Shown in pieces: positions 42,638 through 54,344 of a stretch of 64,000 nucleotides of DNA. The stretch's first letter is position 1; each line of letters starts with the position of its first letter. The position numbers and the translations under genes are program-made. The notes under the pieces were generated by a model. That model was given only the letters and a program-made list of their open reading frames with translations. It had not been told where the DNA came from and did no database searches. Origin of the DNA: Zygnema cylindricum (taxonomy: Eukaryota; Streptophyta; Zygnematophyceae; Zygnematales; Zygnemataceae); the NCBI GenBank assembly GCA_037447655.1, contig JBBHKE010001685.1, positions 39,961 to 103,960 on the forward strand. Reading direction: 5' to 3'.

Positions 42638-43366
42638 TATTCCATCGAGGCGCGAATCGAAGCGAATCGTCAAAGTGCATCGATTTCTATAAGTGTTGTT
42701 GATGACAATCCACCTCCCCTAGTCCCTAGATCTTACAATAGGTCTTCTATTCGCCATTTTCGCCAAAAGAATAAATAATTCAATATTCTAGTGCGGTCCT
42801 TTAAAAATACAGTGCGAAAACGATTTTCTATTTTTTTGTTACCGTACGGTATCAAATAGGACATGCACGGTCAATGACGGTCAGACAAGGACAATTGAGG
42901 GTCAAGAAAGGTCAACGACTTTTCTACTGGGTCAGAAACGGATACAAAATAAAATTTTGGCTTTTTCACGTGTAACACCATAGAGCCGTACGAAACAATC
43001 GATCTGCAAAATCTAAAGGAGAGACTGTACAAAATTTGTACTTTGGGGGATTGAAATACAGTACTGTAGCCGTCTTTTGAACGGTCAGAAACTTTCGTCC
43101 AATAAGCTGTCCACTTTTCCGAAAATCCCAGAATCGCGCTACCCAATGATTAGAATCTGTACGGTCATCTTTATGGTACTTGTCACTACGTCCAGGTGGT
43201 CCGGTACAGTTTGGTCAATTTCCGGATAAGGTCAAAATATGTACGATCATATGTCTGATTGGCGAAGAATCAAATTATACAACTGTCACTTTTGTCGTTA
43301 TTGACAATTATTATATGGTAAAGAATATTGAGTACGTAAACTTTCAAATTCCAGATTCCATTGTTG

Positions 43367-43640
43367 TCCAATTCGTACGGATTTCACGATTCTATGCCAG
43401 ACTCGGTAGCAACGTGAAGTATTCACTCGACGTACGGATGCTGACTGGACGCCAATATGTCCAGAAAGTGGCGCGATCATATGATTGTTTTTCTCAGTGG
43501 AGCATATCTCGAACTGTAACTGAATCTTTTCGTAGAATTCCAAGTTGTATGGCTGCCACAGTTTCTTTGCGTACTTTTCTTTAAGCCGCTCATCGTATCT
43601 TTGCGCTCGGATCGCTTCTTACGTTTTCAGAGTCTTAGGC
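43367..43640. repeat. Dispersed repeat copy 1, carrying an empty insertion site
   Basis: About 270 bp (from TCCAATTCGTACGGATTTCACG to TTAGGCCGCGACAG) is repeated at 45165-45416, with the continuation at 48405-48420. Copy 1 reads GAGTC-TTA-GGCCGCG across 43631-43644 without interruption. Copy 2 is split there by a 3-kb element. Confidence 0.8.
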
Positions 43641-43817
43641 CGCGACAGCACAGTACTCAATTGTACTGTGACGTGACGATGCGTCCGTTTTTTTTTTAAG
43701 TTGCTCCATCGTATCTTTACCGCACATTTTCTGGTCAGAAAAAATGAGACGTCGAGATTTTATACCAGAATACGACAAAAAAACCGAGAATGCACAATCT
43801 AGTGCATCACTGATGTA

Positions 43818-44357
43818 CACCGCCAATCGTTATTAGCGTTGTGTACACTAATTCCGTCCCGCTTTTTTTTTATTTTATTCTCCATTAGCGTAGTTCATTC
43901 TATTTTTTTCTTTATTCTATTTAGGGTTATTTTCACTACGTTGTCTCTTAAATAGAGTGGTGTACGGTCAGTATCATACCGTACATAAATGTACCTTTTT
44001 AAGTTAAAAATTACAATAAATTAGTTTTAGTAACCGCGGACGCATGAGAATGTGCGTTCTATAAAGTAAAAACAACCAGGTCGTAAAAAATCCCGCTCGC
44101 ACATATTCGTCCGACAACCGCATTTCGACCGTGTGAATGTACGATTTGTGTACGATTTGCCAGGTTTTGTACGGAGACCTATATTAGTGTAAGCATGTTT
44201 GCGACCGACATTTTTTTTTTCAAAGATCCAAATTACCATAACCAAACAATTAGAATGTATGGTTTTTTCCAAAATTTTCAAATTCTTAAATAGCGTACAC
44301 CACGGTAATTATTTTTATACGCTAAAAAAACTTACACGCTAATAACGATTGGCGGTG
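43818..44357. mobile_element. MITE class B (540 bp), TA-flanked
   Basis: Ends CACCGCCAATCGTTATTAGCG and its inverse with TA on both sides. Interior CTTAAATAGAGTGGTGTACGG and GGTTATTTTCACTACG blocks resemble the copies at 24.9 and 30.0 kb. Confidence 0.88.
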
Positions 44358-45164
44358 TACTGTACTGTAGTGTTTTCTTTGAGTACGGTAGTCACAAACT
44401 GGCTGGATAGAGCGATTGCGTCGCGGATGCGAAAAATGAAAACATCGGACGGTCAATTTCTACGCCTAGGTGCTTGTAGATTCTTGATAGATCTCCAATA
44501 AATATGTTTGACATAAAAATAACCCTAATAGTACAGAGAAGTACGGCATCGACGCCGCGGCCGGCAGACGGATGACCATCACAGATTATTAAATGCGAGT
44601 TCAAACAAAAGATACGCACAGTCTGGAGTGCGGTGTCCACAAAAATCTTGTTGATGTCCCACCAAGGATTTCCCTTTTTTTTATGCATGTCAGACAGGAT
44701 TTTTTTTGACTGGCGTTTACGGGATTCGACACCAGCATATTTCATCCGTACCTTTGAAAGCTGAACCGACGGTAGGCCGTACGCGGCCTCAAGGCCCTAT
44801 GCCCGTGCGAGGTTCGATTTTCAAATCGTACGAAACGATCGCGCGCCTACCATTGTAAATTTGTAACTTAGGGTGTTTTGCCATTGTAACCGAGAGGCTT
44901 CTGTTTCGTTGTCGTATGCGTTAAAGGTAACAGAGAATAATAAGTTGTCTTCGCATTAAGAACAGTGACTAAAGTTTAGTTCAAAAGTAGGTGAAAGTAG
45001 GCCCATACAATATGCCTATTGTATGCAAAACATACAACATGACCTTAAGACCCATATTGTATTCGAACCTATTCGGACCAATTAAAACATTCGGACCAAA
45101 AATTGGACCAATTAAAATATTCGGACCGATTTTTTTTTTTACACCGTCAGATTCGGAAGATCGG
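44358..45164. other. Intergenic, no gene seen
   Basis: GTAC-rich. Contains a short repeat of 'ATTCGGACCAATTAAAA' at about 45070-45135. Minus frame 44392-44745 (117 codons) has no recognised motif. Confidence 0.45.
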
Positions 45165-45694
45165 ACGGATTCTATGCCAGATTTGGTAGCAACGAGAAGC
45201 ATTCACTCGACGTACGGATACTGACTGGAACCTAATGTGTCCAAAAACTGGCGCGGTCATATGATGGTTTTTCTCAGTGGAGCATATGTCGAGCTGTAAC
45301 TGAATCTTTTCGTACAACTCCAAGTTGTAAGCCGCCACAGTTTCTTTACGCACTTTTCTTTAAGCCGTTCTTCGTATCTTTACGCTCGGACCATTCCGTA
45401 CGTTTTCAGAGTCTAAGGGTGTGTCCCCATGTGCATAAGTAAGGGTTTTTTCCTGTCGTTTTGCTGTAAAACTTAGCGTCGTACTGCCTAAGTTGCAACC
45501 GTACTAAGGAATCGCAAATTTGTAGAGTACAATTTGCGTCATCCCTGAACTTAGGATGTACAAAAAGTTGTCGTCTTGTGCTTTTCGACCCACTTCGACG
45601 ACAAAAAACGTCATCTTCAACCTTATCTTTAAAACACATGCGCGATGTGATTTAAAATTAGGTTTTTTCGATTGACAAATAGGAACATATTTTC

Positions 45695-47643
45695 GCACGT
45701 GCCGTGAATTTCGGGTGGCACGACGGTAAGTCTCGCAGTCCTCGACCATCATTCACCATAGTGGTCTGTCGGATAATGGCCGAAGCTTGGAAAAGTTGAA
45801 GGGCGACAGAGATGCGTTGGCGGTAGAAAGCCGACATGAGAGCTGGAGAAGGGCTACCCGGCCCTCTAACTTCGAAAGATCGTCGAGCGCAGTCGCGCAA
45901 AACGTTGTCGAAAGACGGGTCCAAGGTCCCAAATATCTCCAAAGCAAATGGTGTGAAACTATCAGCTGAGTCTCGGTGCGCGTAGTCATGTACTTTTGAA
46001 GCCACTGCATCCCGAGCTGCAACACCAGCATGTAATGCCGCAAGCGAGGAAACATGGGATCCCGTAGGGTCTGTGAGGACTACATCCCCCAATGTTCTCG
46101 CCGCGCCATGTAAAAAAACTAGATCCACACAAGGACCCCGTGTACCTATATATTGAGAACGTGGTGGTAATATGTGCGACACCTCGCGCTTGACTGTGTA
46201 CCCTGCTTCAGAACCCACGGCAGCGATAGCATCCCGTACCATGTCGTGGGCTGTTGTTCGCTCCCCACCGTGTAAGCAACGTAGCAAATGTACCCCTTGC
46301 TCGTCTATCAATTGACCACAAATGCAACGGGGCTTGCCTAAAATGGAAGGATGTGGCAAGCCAAGTCGTAAGGAAAGCGCAACAGAAAATTGAGGAGAAG
46401 ATAAACGGAGCGAAGTGAAAATTGGTGTAGCAATAAGCCAAGCTCCAGCTCCAGGCCCCGAGCACGATCGAAGTCGGCTTCGCGCTTCAGTCGTAAGGAG
46501 CGCCTGAAATAGATCATTGAATTCGGCGGCGGCTACCTTATCGGCGATGTGTTGTTGCACGCATGAGTGAATACCGGTGATGAGAGAAGGGAACACGGGA
46601 ACTTCAGCTTGGGCCTCAACTAGTAAAAGCGCTCGAGAGGACAATAATGCTTGTTGGAATGAGAGCGAACCCTCGTCGACGTGAGAGACCACATGACCTA
46701 TAATAGGAGTGTCGTCCACCAAAAACCTTGAAGTGATAATTGATGCCACCATAGCCTAACTCCCTAGGTAAGCCGATGGTGCCAAGGTGGCTGTAGGACG
46801 CAAACCGAGACCCCCGCAAGAGACTGGTAAAGCAGCTTGTCTACGAGCGAGGAGGCCTTCCGGCCGATCAAAGATACCGTGGTCGACCAGTTGATGTAGA
46901 ATGCCAAAGAGTCGATCATAAAATTCAGAAAGGGAAGAAAGGAAAGAAGAGTTTGGGGGTAAAGGGCGTGCCAAGTACAAAGGGCGTTGGGCAAAACAAC
47001 GTGTTAAGATAGCAAACGCGACTTGTGAATCAGGAAGTTTGGGAAGGTCCTCACAATGAGAAAGGTCATCTAACAAAGCGTCTTTAACAAATTGGTTAAC
47101 AAAATCAAAGGCTCCAATAGGAGAACCCAAAGCCCTTATACCTTCTTGAGGAGTTGAAATACGAAATCTTGGAGGCAAAGAGAATTCGGGTGGAAGACCA
47201 GCCGGGCTCCATGCGACAGATTTAGTGAATTTAACAGAAAGGTGAATTTTAGAAAGTTGCTCTACAAAATGGTGAAAGGCATGAACAACTTGGTCCAGCG
47301 GGCCGACTATGTGAGTGTCGTCAACAACTGAAGGGAACAAACAATTTGGAAAAGCCGTAGCCGATGCCCTGAGAGCCTGCAGGTGAGCGAGAGCAAACAA
47401 AGGGGCTCCTAGAGGGTCACCTTGACGAGTACCCGTTACTTATTCCAAAGTAGTGACGTCTCTGAATGGGCCTCCAATGGGATAAAGTAAAGGGCTGGGT
47501 TGGGAGTAAAAGGCACGGACAAAAGGAAGATTTTGGTTGATAGGAGACGGCGCGTGTCGAAACTCACGGAAAATGGCATTGCGATCAACCGTGTTAAAGG
47601 CGTTGGCAATGTCGACTTGGAGAACGACCCAATCCGGATGCAA
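45695..47643 (-). pseudogene. LINE (non-LTR retrotransposon) ORF2 fragment: reverse transcriptase to C-terminal Cys/His region
   Basis: One frame of about 650 codons interrupted by only two stops (47442-47440 and 46758-46756) and no frameshift. In order it has WVVLQVDIANAFNTVDR (RT motif A), GTRQGDPLGAPLFALAH (motif B), FPSVVDDTHIVGP (catalytic box, V-DD), and STPQEGIRALGSPIGAFDFV. The thumb region follows. The Cys/His motif reads CICGQLIDEQG, HLLRCLHGGER, HDMVRDAI. The N-terminal endonuclease is absent, as in typical 5'-truncated LINE insertions. It matches the remnants at 29.0 and 33.9 kb, so one family is present three times. It is the youngest of the three but inactive. Confidence 0.92.
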
Positions 47644-47774
47644 GTCAAAAAGGACGAAATCTATCTTTTAGGACGAAATCGTAACTTACCCTTGTGACGA
47701 TTGTATACGTCGACAACACCTACGACGGTTGTCAGCTTTTACAATCTGTGGTCGCACGTTATTTTTTGGAACTG

Positions 47775-47872
47775 CTTGTGACGTCGCATGTCTTACCGTG
47801 ACATTGTAGACGTACCGCTTTCATGCTTGTGACATCGCATGTCTTACCGTGACATTGTAGACGTACCGCCTT
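47775..47872. repeat. 50-bp tandem duplication
   Basis: TGACGTCGCATGTCTTACCG...GTAGACGTACCGC followed by a copy with ACATCGC; period about 50 bp, inside the 3-kb inverted-repeat element. Confidence 0.85.
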
Positions 47873-49061
47873 CCAGCCTGTGCAGTTTTACGGTTGAAGA
47901 CGAGGCGCTTTGCCTGTGCGTCTCCTATCCGGTCGACGTGAAATGGCATCGTAATTTGAAGACCCCTGCAAAAAAAAAATTGTACTGGACGAAAACTGAC
48001 AAAACCAAACAAATTGTGTACTTTTCTTCGTCGTATTCGAACGCAAACGGACAAAACATAGCGAATTCTATACTTTTCTTTGTCCTTGGAAATCGAATGA
48101 ATATTGTCAAAAATTACGGCACTTGCGAATATATGTTTCTATTTGTTTATCGAAAATACCTAGTTTTAAAACACATAGCGCATGTGTTTTAAACGTAAGG
48201 TTGAAGATGACGTTTTTTGTCGTGGACGTGGGTGGAAAAACACAAGACGACAAATTTGCATGCATCCTAAATTCGAGGATGACGCAAATTGCACTCTACA
48301 AATTTGCGATTCTTTCGTACGGTTGCAACTTAGGCAGTACGGCGCTAAGTTTTACAGGAAAACGACAGAAAAAAACCCTTACTTATGCACATGGGGACAT
48401 ACCCTTTGGCCGCGACAGTACCAGGTACTAGACAGTACAGTATGTTGTTCATAGCCCTTTTCAGCCATGAATGTACCCTCGGAAGCACCACAGACTACCC
48501 CAAAACAGCCTCCTTTGATTCCACTCAGAATTCTACAGAATAACCAAACCAAGCTGAAACTACTCAACCAGATAGTTCCAAGTCCACTTAGTATTCCCAC
48601 CAAATTTCATATAATAATACCAAACCGAATAATCACAACACTCAGTCAAAGTTGCAGAAAAACAGCCTGCCAGAACTTTGATAAATATGACCAACTTCAC
48701 AATGAAGCCCCAAGCAAAACCAGAAACACAATAGGTCTGCAAATTTGCCACAATATTAAAAATACAAAGAGGAACACACATGAAAAATTTCAGATAATTC
48801 TGCCAATAAATCTGAGAGAAATCCTCAGTTGAAATTCCCAAAAAGGAGCAGAAAACAGTTTCTGTCCAAAAAGTTCCTAAGTCCAAAAAATGACTAAGTC
48901 CTACAAATATACACTACAGCTTATACTAACTGTACGGAGGCATACCAGCCGTACGTAATCAATCAATTACCTCAAATAATGTGAGTGTACATGAGATCTA
49001 CACTAATGATTAATACACAGGACAAAACATTGCTAAATATTTACATGTCTTACGAATTCCG

Positions 49062-49412
49062 TCAAACGAATCTGGACCGTCCAAAACCAATATCATGTGA
49101 TGGACGCGATTTCGCGTCCCTCACCAAATTGACGGCGCCGCCGTCCGTAGCTCTTCTTCGGCACCCTTGATGCCGTGAAGCATACTCACCAAAATACACT
49201 TGGCGAAATGACATCACTCCATCCAAATTAGTCCGTACCGCCGGCGTACTTCTCCAAAAACATTCCAGATCGGATCGCTTCGCGATCCGCCGTACATTTA
49301 CAAATTCCGTACCTTTCCTTACGTTTTGTTCGCGCCACTCAAATAATAAAGTACATCCCAAAACAATTAGTACCATTACTCCCCCAATTCCCAAATCCAT
49401 TCGAACCTCCAC
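49062..49412 (-). CDS. 116-codon frame within repeat A, hydrophobic N-terminus (function unknown)
   Basis: Predicted product starts MEVRMDLGIGGVMVLIVLG, with one hydrophobic segment (about residues 8-24), then a basic/polar region (TPAVRTNLDGVMSFRQVYFG). The identical frame occurs in repeat B (53677-54027) with two amino-acid changes and no stops. Given how recently the repeat duplicated, that conservation says little about selection. It may be part of a captured gene or chance. Not recognised. Confidence 0.25.
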   Translation of the reverse strand: MEVRMDLGIGGVMVLIVLGCTLLFEWREQNVRKGTEFVNVRRIAKRSDLECFWRSTPAVRTNLDGVMSFRQVYFGEYASRHQGCRRRATDGGAVNLVRDAKSRPSHDIGFGRSRFV

Positions 49413-49516
49413 AGTAAATCAAGATAGCATTAGAGTAGCGTACTGTACCCACGAAATATTGTGTACGCACGAAACGACACGCACGCACGAAACTAACTTT
49501 TCAAACCAACACAGTA

Positions 49517-49729
49517 CACCGCCAATCGCTATTAGCGTAGAAGTTTCTTTAGCGTATATGAATAATTAGCGTGGTTTACGTTAATTGAGAATTTGGAAGT
49601 ATTCGAAGAAATCGTTTACTCTAATTAGGAATTAGGTTTTTCTTTAAATAGTATGGATAATTTTATTTGAGAATACAAAAAAAAACGGGACGGATTTAGC
49701 CTACACTACTCTTATAGCGATTGACGGTG
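49517..49729. mobile_element. MITE class B, short form (213 bp), nested in repeat A, TA-flanked
   Basis: Ends CACCGCCAATCGCTATTAGCG and CTTATAGCGATTGACGGTG with TA on both sides. Its twin is at 54132-54344 in repeat B, so it was present before the duplication. Confidence 0.88.
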
Positions 49730-51245
49730 TACTCTACTATGACGTGACTTTACGTTTGTGTTCAAAAGGTGCTCCATCGTATCTTTACCGCACGTTTTTT
49801 GGTCAGAAAAAATGAGACGTCGAGATTCTGTAACAAAATACGACGAAAATAAACCGAGAATGCACAATCTACCGTAGTACATCATTGGTTTGTATTTCAC
49901 GACCGATATTATCCGACATTGGTTTGCATGACTAATATCGATGCATGCAATTATCGATATTAAATCCACATTAAATATTAACAACTCTAACATCAATAAC
50001 CAAACCAATTTATACAAAAATCTAATCAACCAACATGTCCCTTTTTTTGGCCTACCTATAATCGATATATTGGCACAATATATTGGTACCGGGTTATCGC
50101 GATGAAAAACCAATAATATGCGTTTTTCATCGCGATAGTACAGTTGTATCGTTTATTTCGTTGTACTGAAGTGTCGTTCTTCCACTATACAAATTACGGA
50201 ACAGATTGTCATAAGTGATATACCACGCTATATACATTGACAAATACTATAGAGTATATAATAAAGTATTGTTACGTGACGTACTATACTTTTTTCCACT
50301 TATCGTCGATATTAAATTTGTTGGTCTCGGAGCGATATATCGGGATACCTCACCGTTCGACAACCAATGACTATCGGTATCGGTTTTATCGCGATAAGTT
50401 TTTTATCGATACAAAACACTATTCTTTTACGTTCTCCCTCTTTGCGATAACAAAAATATCGCTAAATATCTAACAACAAAAAAAATGGTTTATTCTTAAA
50501 GACATTTTGTGGAAGAGTTCAATCGCAATCAAACTACACACAAAATTCAAAAAGCCAAAGTGGATCAATGTAAAATTCTTCAGTTATTTCTTTATTATTC
50601 TTTTCATATGTTTGTCCATTATACCAGAATATCAAGTTATTTTCCGTTTTGGTAAATTGGGTGGATATATTGATTGGCGGATATATTGGTTATTCGTTAC
50701 TAAAAGAGGTACATATCGATAGTATGTAAGAGGCTTTCGATATACTACAATCTATATTGGTCTATACTATTTTATATCGCCATATAGTGTTTTATATTGT
50801 TAAACAAAAATTCATATAGTGTTTTATATTGTTAAACAAAAATTATGTTCATTCCAATAATTTATATTATCAGTTATTGTATGGCAAGGGTGCGCAATAT
50901 ATTGCGTGGTGACTAATAAATTGATATCGTCGATGTATTAGCATACATATAGTATTTGTATACACATCTACTATTTTTTATATCGTAACATATTGCATGA
51001 AGTGTATAGCCGTTCATATCACATGTCAAAATACGGTTCGTATTTTGTAAAACAAAAATATGAAACTCTAATTTGTAAAATAACCAATTTCACATACACA
51101 AAATGCGAAACAACTCATGTCTAAGCGAAACCATATGACATCTCAAGAGCGGATGCACACATCGGTCTAACACAAGAGACCGAGAAAACGTATGCATAAT
51201 AAGCCGAGGCTTTTTCCTCACTCTACGGTTTCTGTACACGGTTTT

Positions 51246-51957
51246 TGAGTGTCCCAATGTGTACCAAATAAAATGTTACTTAAGGTGTGGCGATTGTATA
51301 CGCCGACAATGCCCGTGATGGTTGTCAGCGTCTACAACCTATCTTGTCGCATTGTATTTTTCGATACTTTTTCAAGCGTCGCAAGACACATCGTAAAATT
51401 TGAAACGATTTGGTATGTCGCATGTTCTTTGCGTGACAATGTAGACGTACATCCTTTCAGCGATGGTTGTAGAACATGCCTTTGCGTTTGCTCACCCTGT
51501 CCGACCGCCATAGATGGAAATATAATCATGGCGTCTTCGCAAAATTTTCAACTTTCAAATTTTTTACCTTTTCGTAAGATGGAAATGCAGCCCCAAAACC
51601 CTTGCAAAAGAAAACTCGTACATTATGCAAGCGAAAAAAAAACTAACAACTATGTTTTTTTTTGTTGTAAAAAAAAAATGATTTTTTTTCACACGTGATA
51701 ATGTGTTTTCCAATTTGTGGAAGCGGTTTTACTTTATTTAAAACACATCGCCGATGTGTTTTAATATACGTTTGAATATGACATGACAGTGAGTTGGAAA
51801 AGCAGATGACGACAACTTTTCTTACATCGTAAGTTCTAGGATGACTCAAATTGTAATCTCAATTTTTTCGTTCCTTTCGTACGGTTACAACTTTAGCAGT
51901 ACGACGTTAAGTTTTGATGGAAAACCTAATTTAGCCACATGGGGCCTTACATTTAGC
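51246..51957. mobile_element. Harbinger-like element remnant nested in repeat A
   Basis: Left part GAGTGTCCCAATGTGTACC; interior GCCGACAATGCCCGTGATGG and GTGACAATGTAGACGTAC as in the 47.7-kb element. Right part has AAAACACATCG..., then AGTACGACGTTAAGTTTTG and CACATGGGGCCTTACA, mirroring the right arm at 48.3 kb. Edges are approximate; duplicated in repeat B at about 55861-56571. Confidence 0.6.
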
Positions 51958-52410
51958 CATGCGCGTGAGCCATTACACTTTACCATGTGATTCGAACGAA
52001 ATCATGCAAAAAAAAACGTACGAAATTGAAATAGTATACCAACAACAACACTTTACTGATACGACCATTGGTACAATGCCAAAGCCTAACTGTCCGAACT
52101 GCGCAATACTTGAAACAATACAATACAAAACTATCTACTCCAATCCTAAATATAACAGTAAAGCTTAAAAACAACATTTAACTCTTTTCTCAATAGACCA
52201 TCATGTTGTAGCCGCAAACCTTAAAACAAAAAAAAAGTTAGCTATCAAGATAAGTTTTATTTATATATGGCTACCAGATATTGGTTTAATCGCAATATCT
52301 TCCTTTTCAACACGTAGGACCAATATAATTAACAAACGGTAAGTAAAAAAAAAGGTACGTAAAGAAGTAGGAGAGAGGCTACCGATACACAACACTAAAA
52401 ACTTTCACCA

Positions 52411-52959
52411 CAACAGATGGTATTGACAACAGATTTACTGAACCAGCCGGCAAGTACAAGAAGTTCGTTAATTTAAATCCAGTAAAGAATTTTGAGCCGT
52501 CGGATTTCCAAACAGGTAAGTTTAACCGTACACTGCCAATATGGTCCACCTTAACAAATTGGCCGTTCGCAACCGTTATAATTTTAGGCGCCGCCAGTTC
52601 AATCAAGTCGTCAAATAAGGTGACGTTGGTACACACGTGGTATGACGCACCCGAATAAATTATCCAATCTCGTTCAGTTACACGATCGTAAAAAGTTGAC
52701 GTAGGCGAATCCAAAATCGAAAATATATCAGTAGGCGAATCCAAAATCGAAAATGTATCAGTGAGAGGAGTAGACAGGTTCAGACAAGAGAAGACTTGTC
52801 CTCCTCTGTCGCCTTCAAATTTTTCGGAATCAAAGAAATGTCCATGACAGTTGAAGCGACCACCGCCTCGTCCACCAATTCGGCCGCCGCCACGACCACC
52901 ATAATTGCCACCGCGACCTCCACCGTCGTCGCTGTTAGAAAAGCAATGTGGGCTGGTGT
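52411..52959 (-). pseudogene. Ty1/copia gag zinc-knuckle/protease fragment between the two 4-kb repeats
   Basis: The minus frame encodes a Gly/Arg-rich region (GGRGGNYGGRGGGR), then DWIIYSGASYHVCT and LIELAAPKIITVANGQ, ending FLYLPAGSVNLLSIPSV. These match copia Gag-Pol just after the zinc knuckle: protease box WIIDSGASxHxC, then TVANG and LYVPxLxxNLLSV. The catalytic Asp is Tyr here (YSGAS), so the protease is dead. No integrase or RT follows. A 27-bp in-frame duplication (FSILDSPTD-like) is present near 52722-52760. Confidence 0.9.
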
Positions 52960-53676
52960 TGTTGTTCATAGCCCTTTTCAGCCATGAATGTACCCTTGGA
53001 AGCACCACAGACTAACCCAAAACAACCTCCTTTGATCCCACTCAGAATTCTACAGAATAACAAACCAAGCTGAAACTACTCAACCAGATATTTCCTAGGC
53101 CACTAAGTATTCCCACCAATTTTCATATAACAATACCAAACCGAATAATCACAACACTCAGTCAAAGTTGCAGAAAAACAGCCTGCCAGAACTTTGATAA
53201 ATCTGACCAGCTTCACAATGAAGCCCCAAGCAACCAAACCGAATAATCACAACACTCAGTCAAAGTTGCAGAAAAACAGCCTGCTAGAACTTTGATAAAT
53301 CTGACCAACTTCACAATGAAGCCCCAAGAAAACCAGACACACAATAGGTCTGCAAATTTGCCACAATATTACCAATACAAGGAGGAACACACATGCAAAA
53401 TTTCAGATAATTCTGCTAATAAATCTTAGAGAAATCCTTAGTTGAAATTCCCAAAAAGTAGCAGAAACAGTTTCTGTCCAAAAAGTTCCTAAGTCCAAAA
53501 AAAATGACTAAGTCCTATAAATATACACTACAGCTTACTATTTACTGTACGGAGGCATACCAGCCGTACGTAATCAATCAACTACCTCAATTAATGTGAG
53601 TGTACATGAGATCTACACTAATGATTAATACACAGGACAAAACATTGCTAAATATTTACATGTCTTACGAATTCCG

Positions 53677-54027
53677 TCAAACGAATCTGGACCGTCCAAA
53701 ACCAATATCATGTGATGGACGCGATTTCGCGTCCCTCACCAAATTGAAGGCGCCGCCGTCCGTAGCTTTTCTTCGGCACCCTTGATGCCGTGAAGCATAC
53801 TCACCAAAATACACTTGGCGAAATGACATCACTCCATCCAAATTAGTCCGTACCGCCGGCGTACTTCTCCAAAAACATTCCAGATCGGATCGCTTCGCGA
53901 TCCGCCGTACATTTACAAATTCCGTACCTTTCCTTACGTTTTGTTCGCGCCACTCAAATAATAAAGTACATCCCAAAACAATTAGTACCATTACTCCCCC
54001 AATTCCCAAATCCATTCGAACCTCCAC
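53677..54027 (-). CDS. 116-codon frame within repeat B (copy of 49062-49412)
   Basis: Same frame as in repeat A; two differences, both amino-acid changing (Arg to Lys and Val to Phe near residues 88 and 93). See copy A for description. Confidence 0.25.
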   Translation of the reverse strand: MEVRMDLGIGGVMVLIVLGCTLLFEWREQNVRKGTEFVNVRRIAKRSDLECFWRSTPAVRTNLDGVMSFRQVYFGEYASRHQGCRRKATDGGAFNLVRDAKSRPSHDIGFGRSRFV

Positions 54028-54131
54028 AGTAAATCAAGATAGCATTAGAGTAGCGTACTGTACCCACGAAATATTGTGTACGCACGAAACGACACGCACG
54101 CACGAAACTAAATTTTCAAACCAACACAGTA

Positions 54132-54344
54132 CACCGCCAATCGCTATTAGCGTAGAAGTTTCTTTAGCGTATATGAATAATTAGCGTGGTTTACGTTAAT
54201 TGAGAATTTGGAAGTATTCGAAGAAATCGTTTACTCTAATTAGGAATTAGGTTTTTCTTTAAATAGTATGGATAATTTTATTTGAGAATACAAAAAAAAA
54301 CGGGACGGATTTAGCCTACACTACTCTTATAGCGATTGACGGTG
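54132..54344. mobile_element. MITE class B, short form, nested in repeat B, TA-flanked
   Basis: Copy of the element at 49517-49729, identical by eye. Confidence 0.88.

Larger units (their letters stand above)
45417..48404. mobile_element. Long-inverted-repeat DNA element (2988 bp), PIF/Harbinger-like, containing a LINE fragment
   Basis: Left arm 45417 to about 45650 and right arm about 48170-48404 are inverted repeats of ~235 bp at roughly 85-90% identity by eye, beginning GGGTGTGTCCCCATGTG and GGGTATGTCCCCATGTG. Flanks are TAA on the left and TTT on the right. The related uninterrupted site at 43635-43637 is TTA, indicating a 3-bp target duplication with one decayed copy. TWA duplication plus GGG-starting ends suggest PIF/Harbinger (inference). 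No DDE transposase is visible. The interior holds a LINE fragment and, near 47779-47872, a 50-bp tandem duplication with GTGACATTGTAGACG motifs. Confidence 0.82.
48443..52410. repeat. 4-kb direct repeat, copy A (TG...CA ends)
   Basis: Begins TGTTGTTCATAGCCC and ends AAAACTTTCACCA, with the same ends at copy B (52960-57022). From about 48980 to the end the copies differ at only a handful of positions in 3.4 kb. The first ~540 bp differ by several percent plus a 98-bp duplication in B. The TG...CA ends and an intervening copia gag-protease piece suggest giant LTRs, but no 5-bp duplication (CAGTA versus GGACA) flanks the pair. A segmental duplication is the alternative. Confidence 0.88.

Noticed and set aside
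43180-43584. 134-codon plus frame as a gene
   Set aside because: Its right half is a dispersed repeat also present at 45.2 kb, where the frame is not kept.
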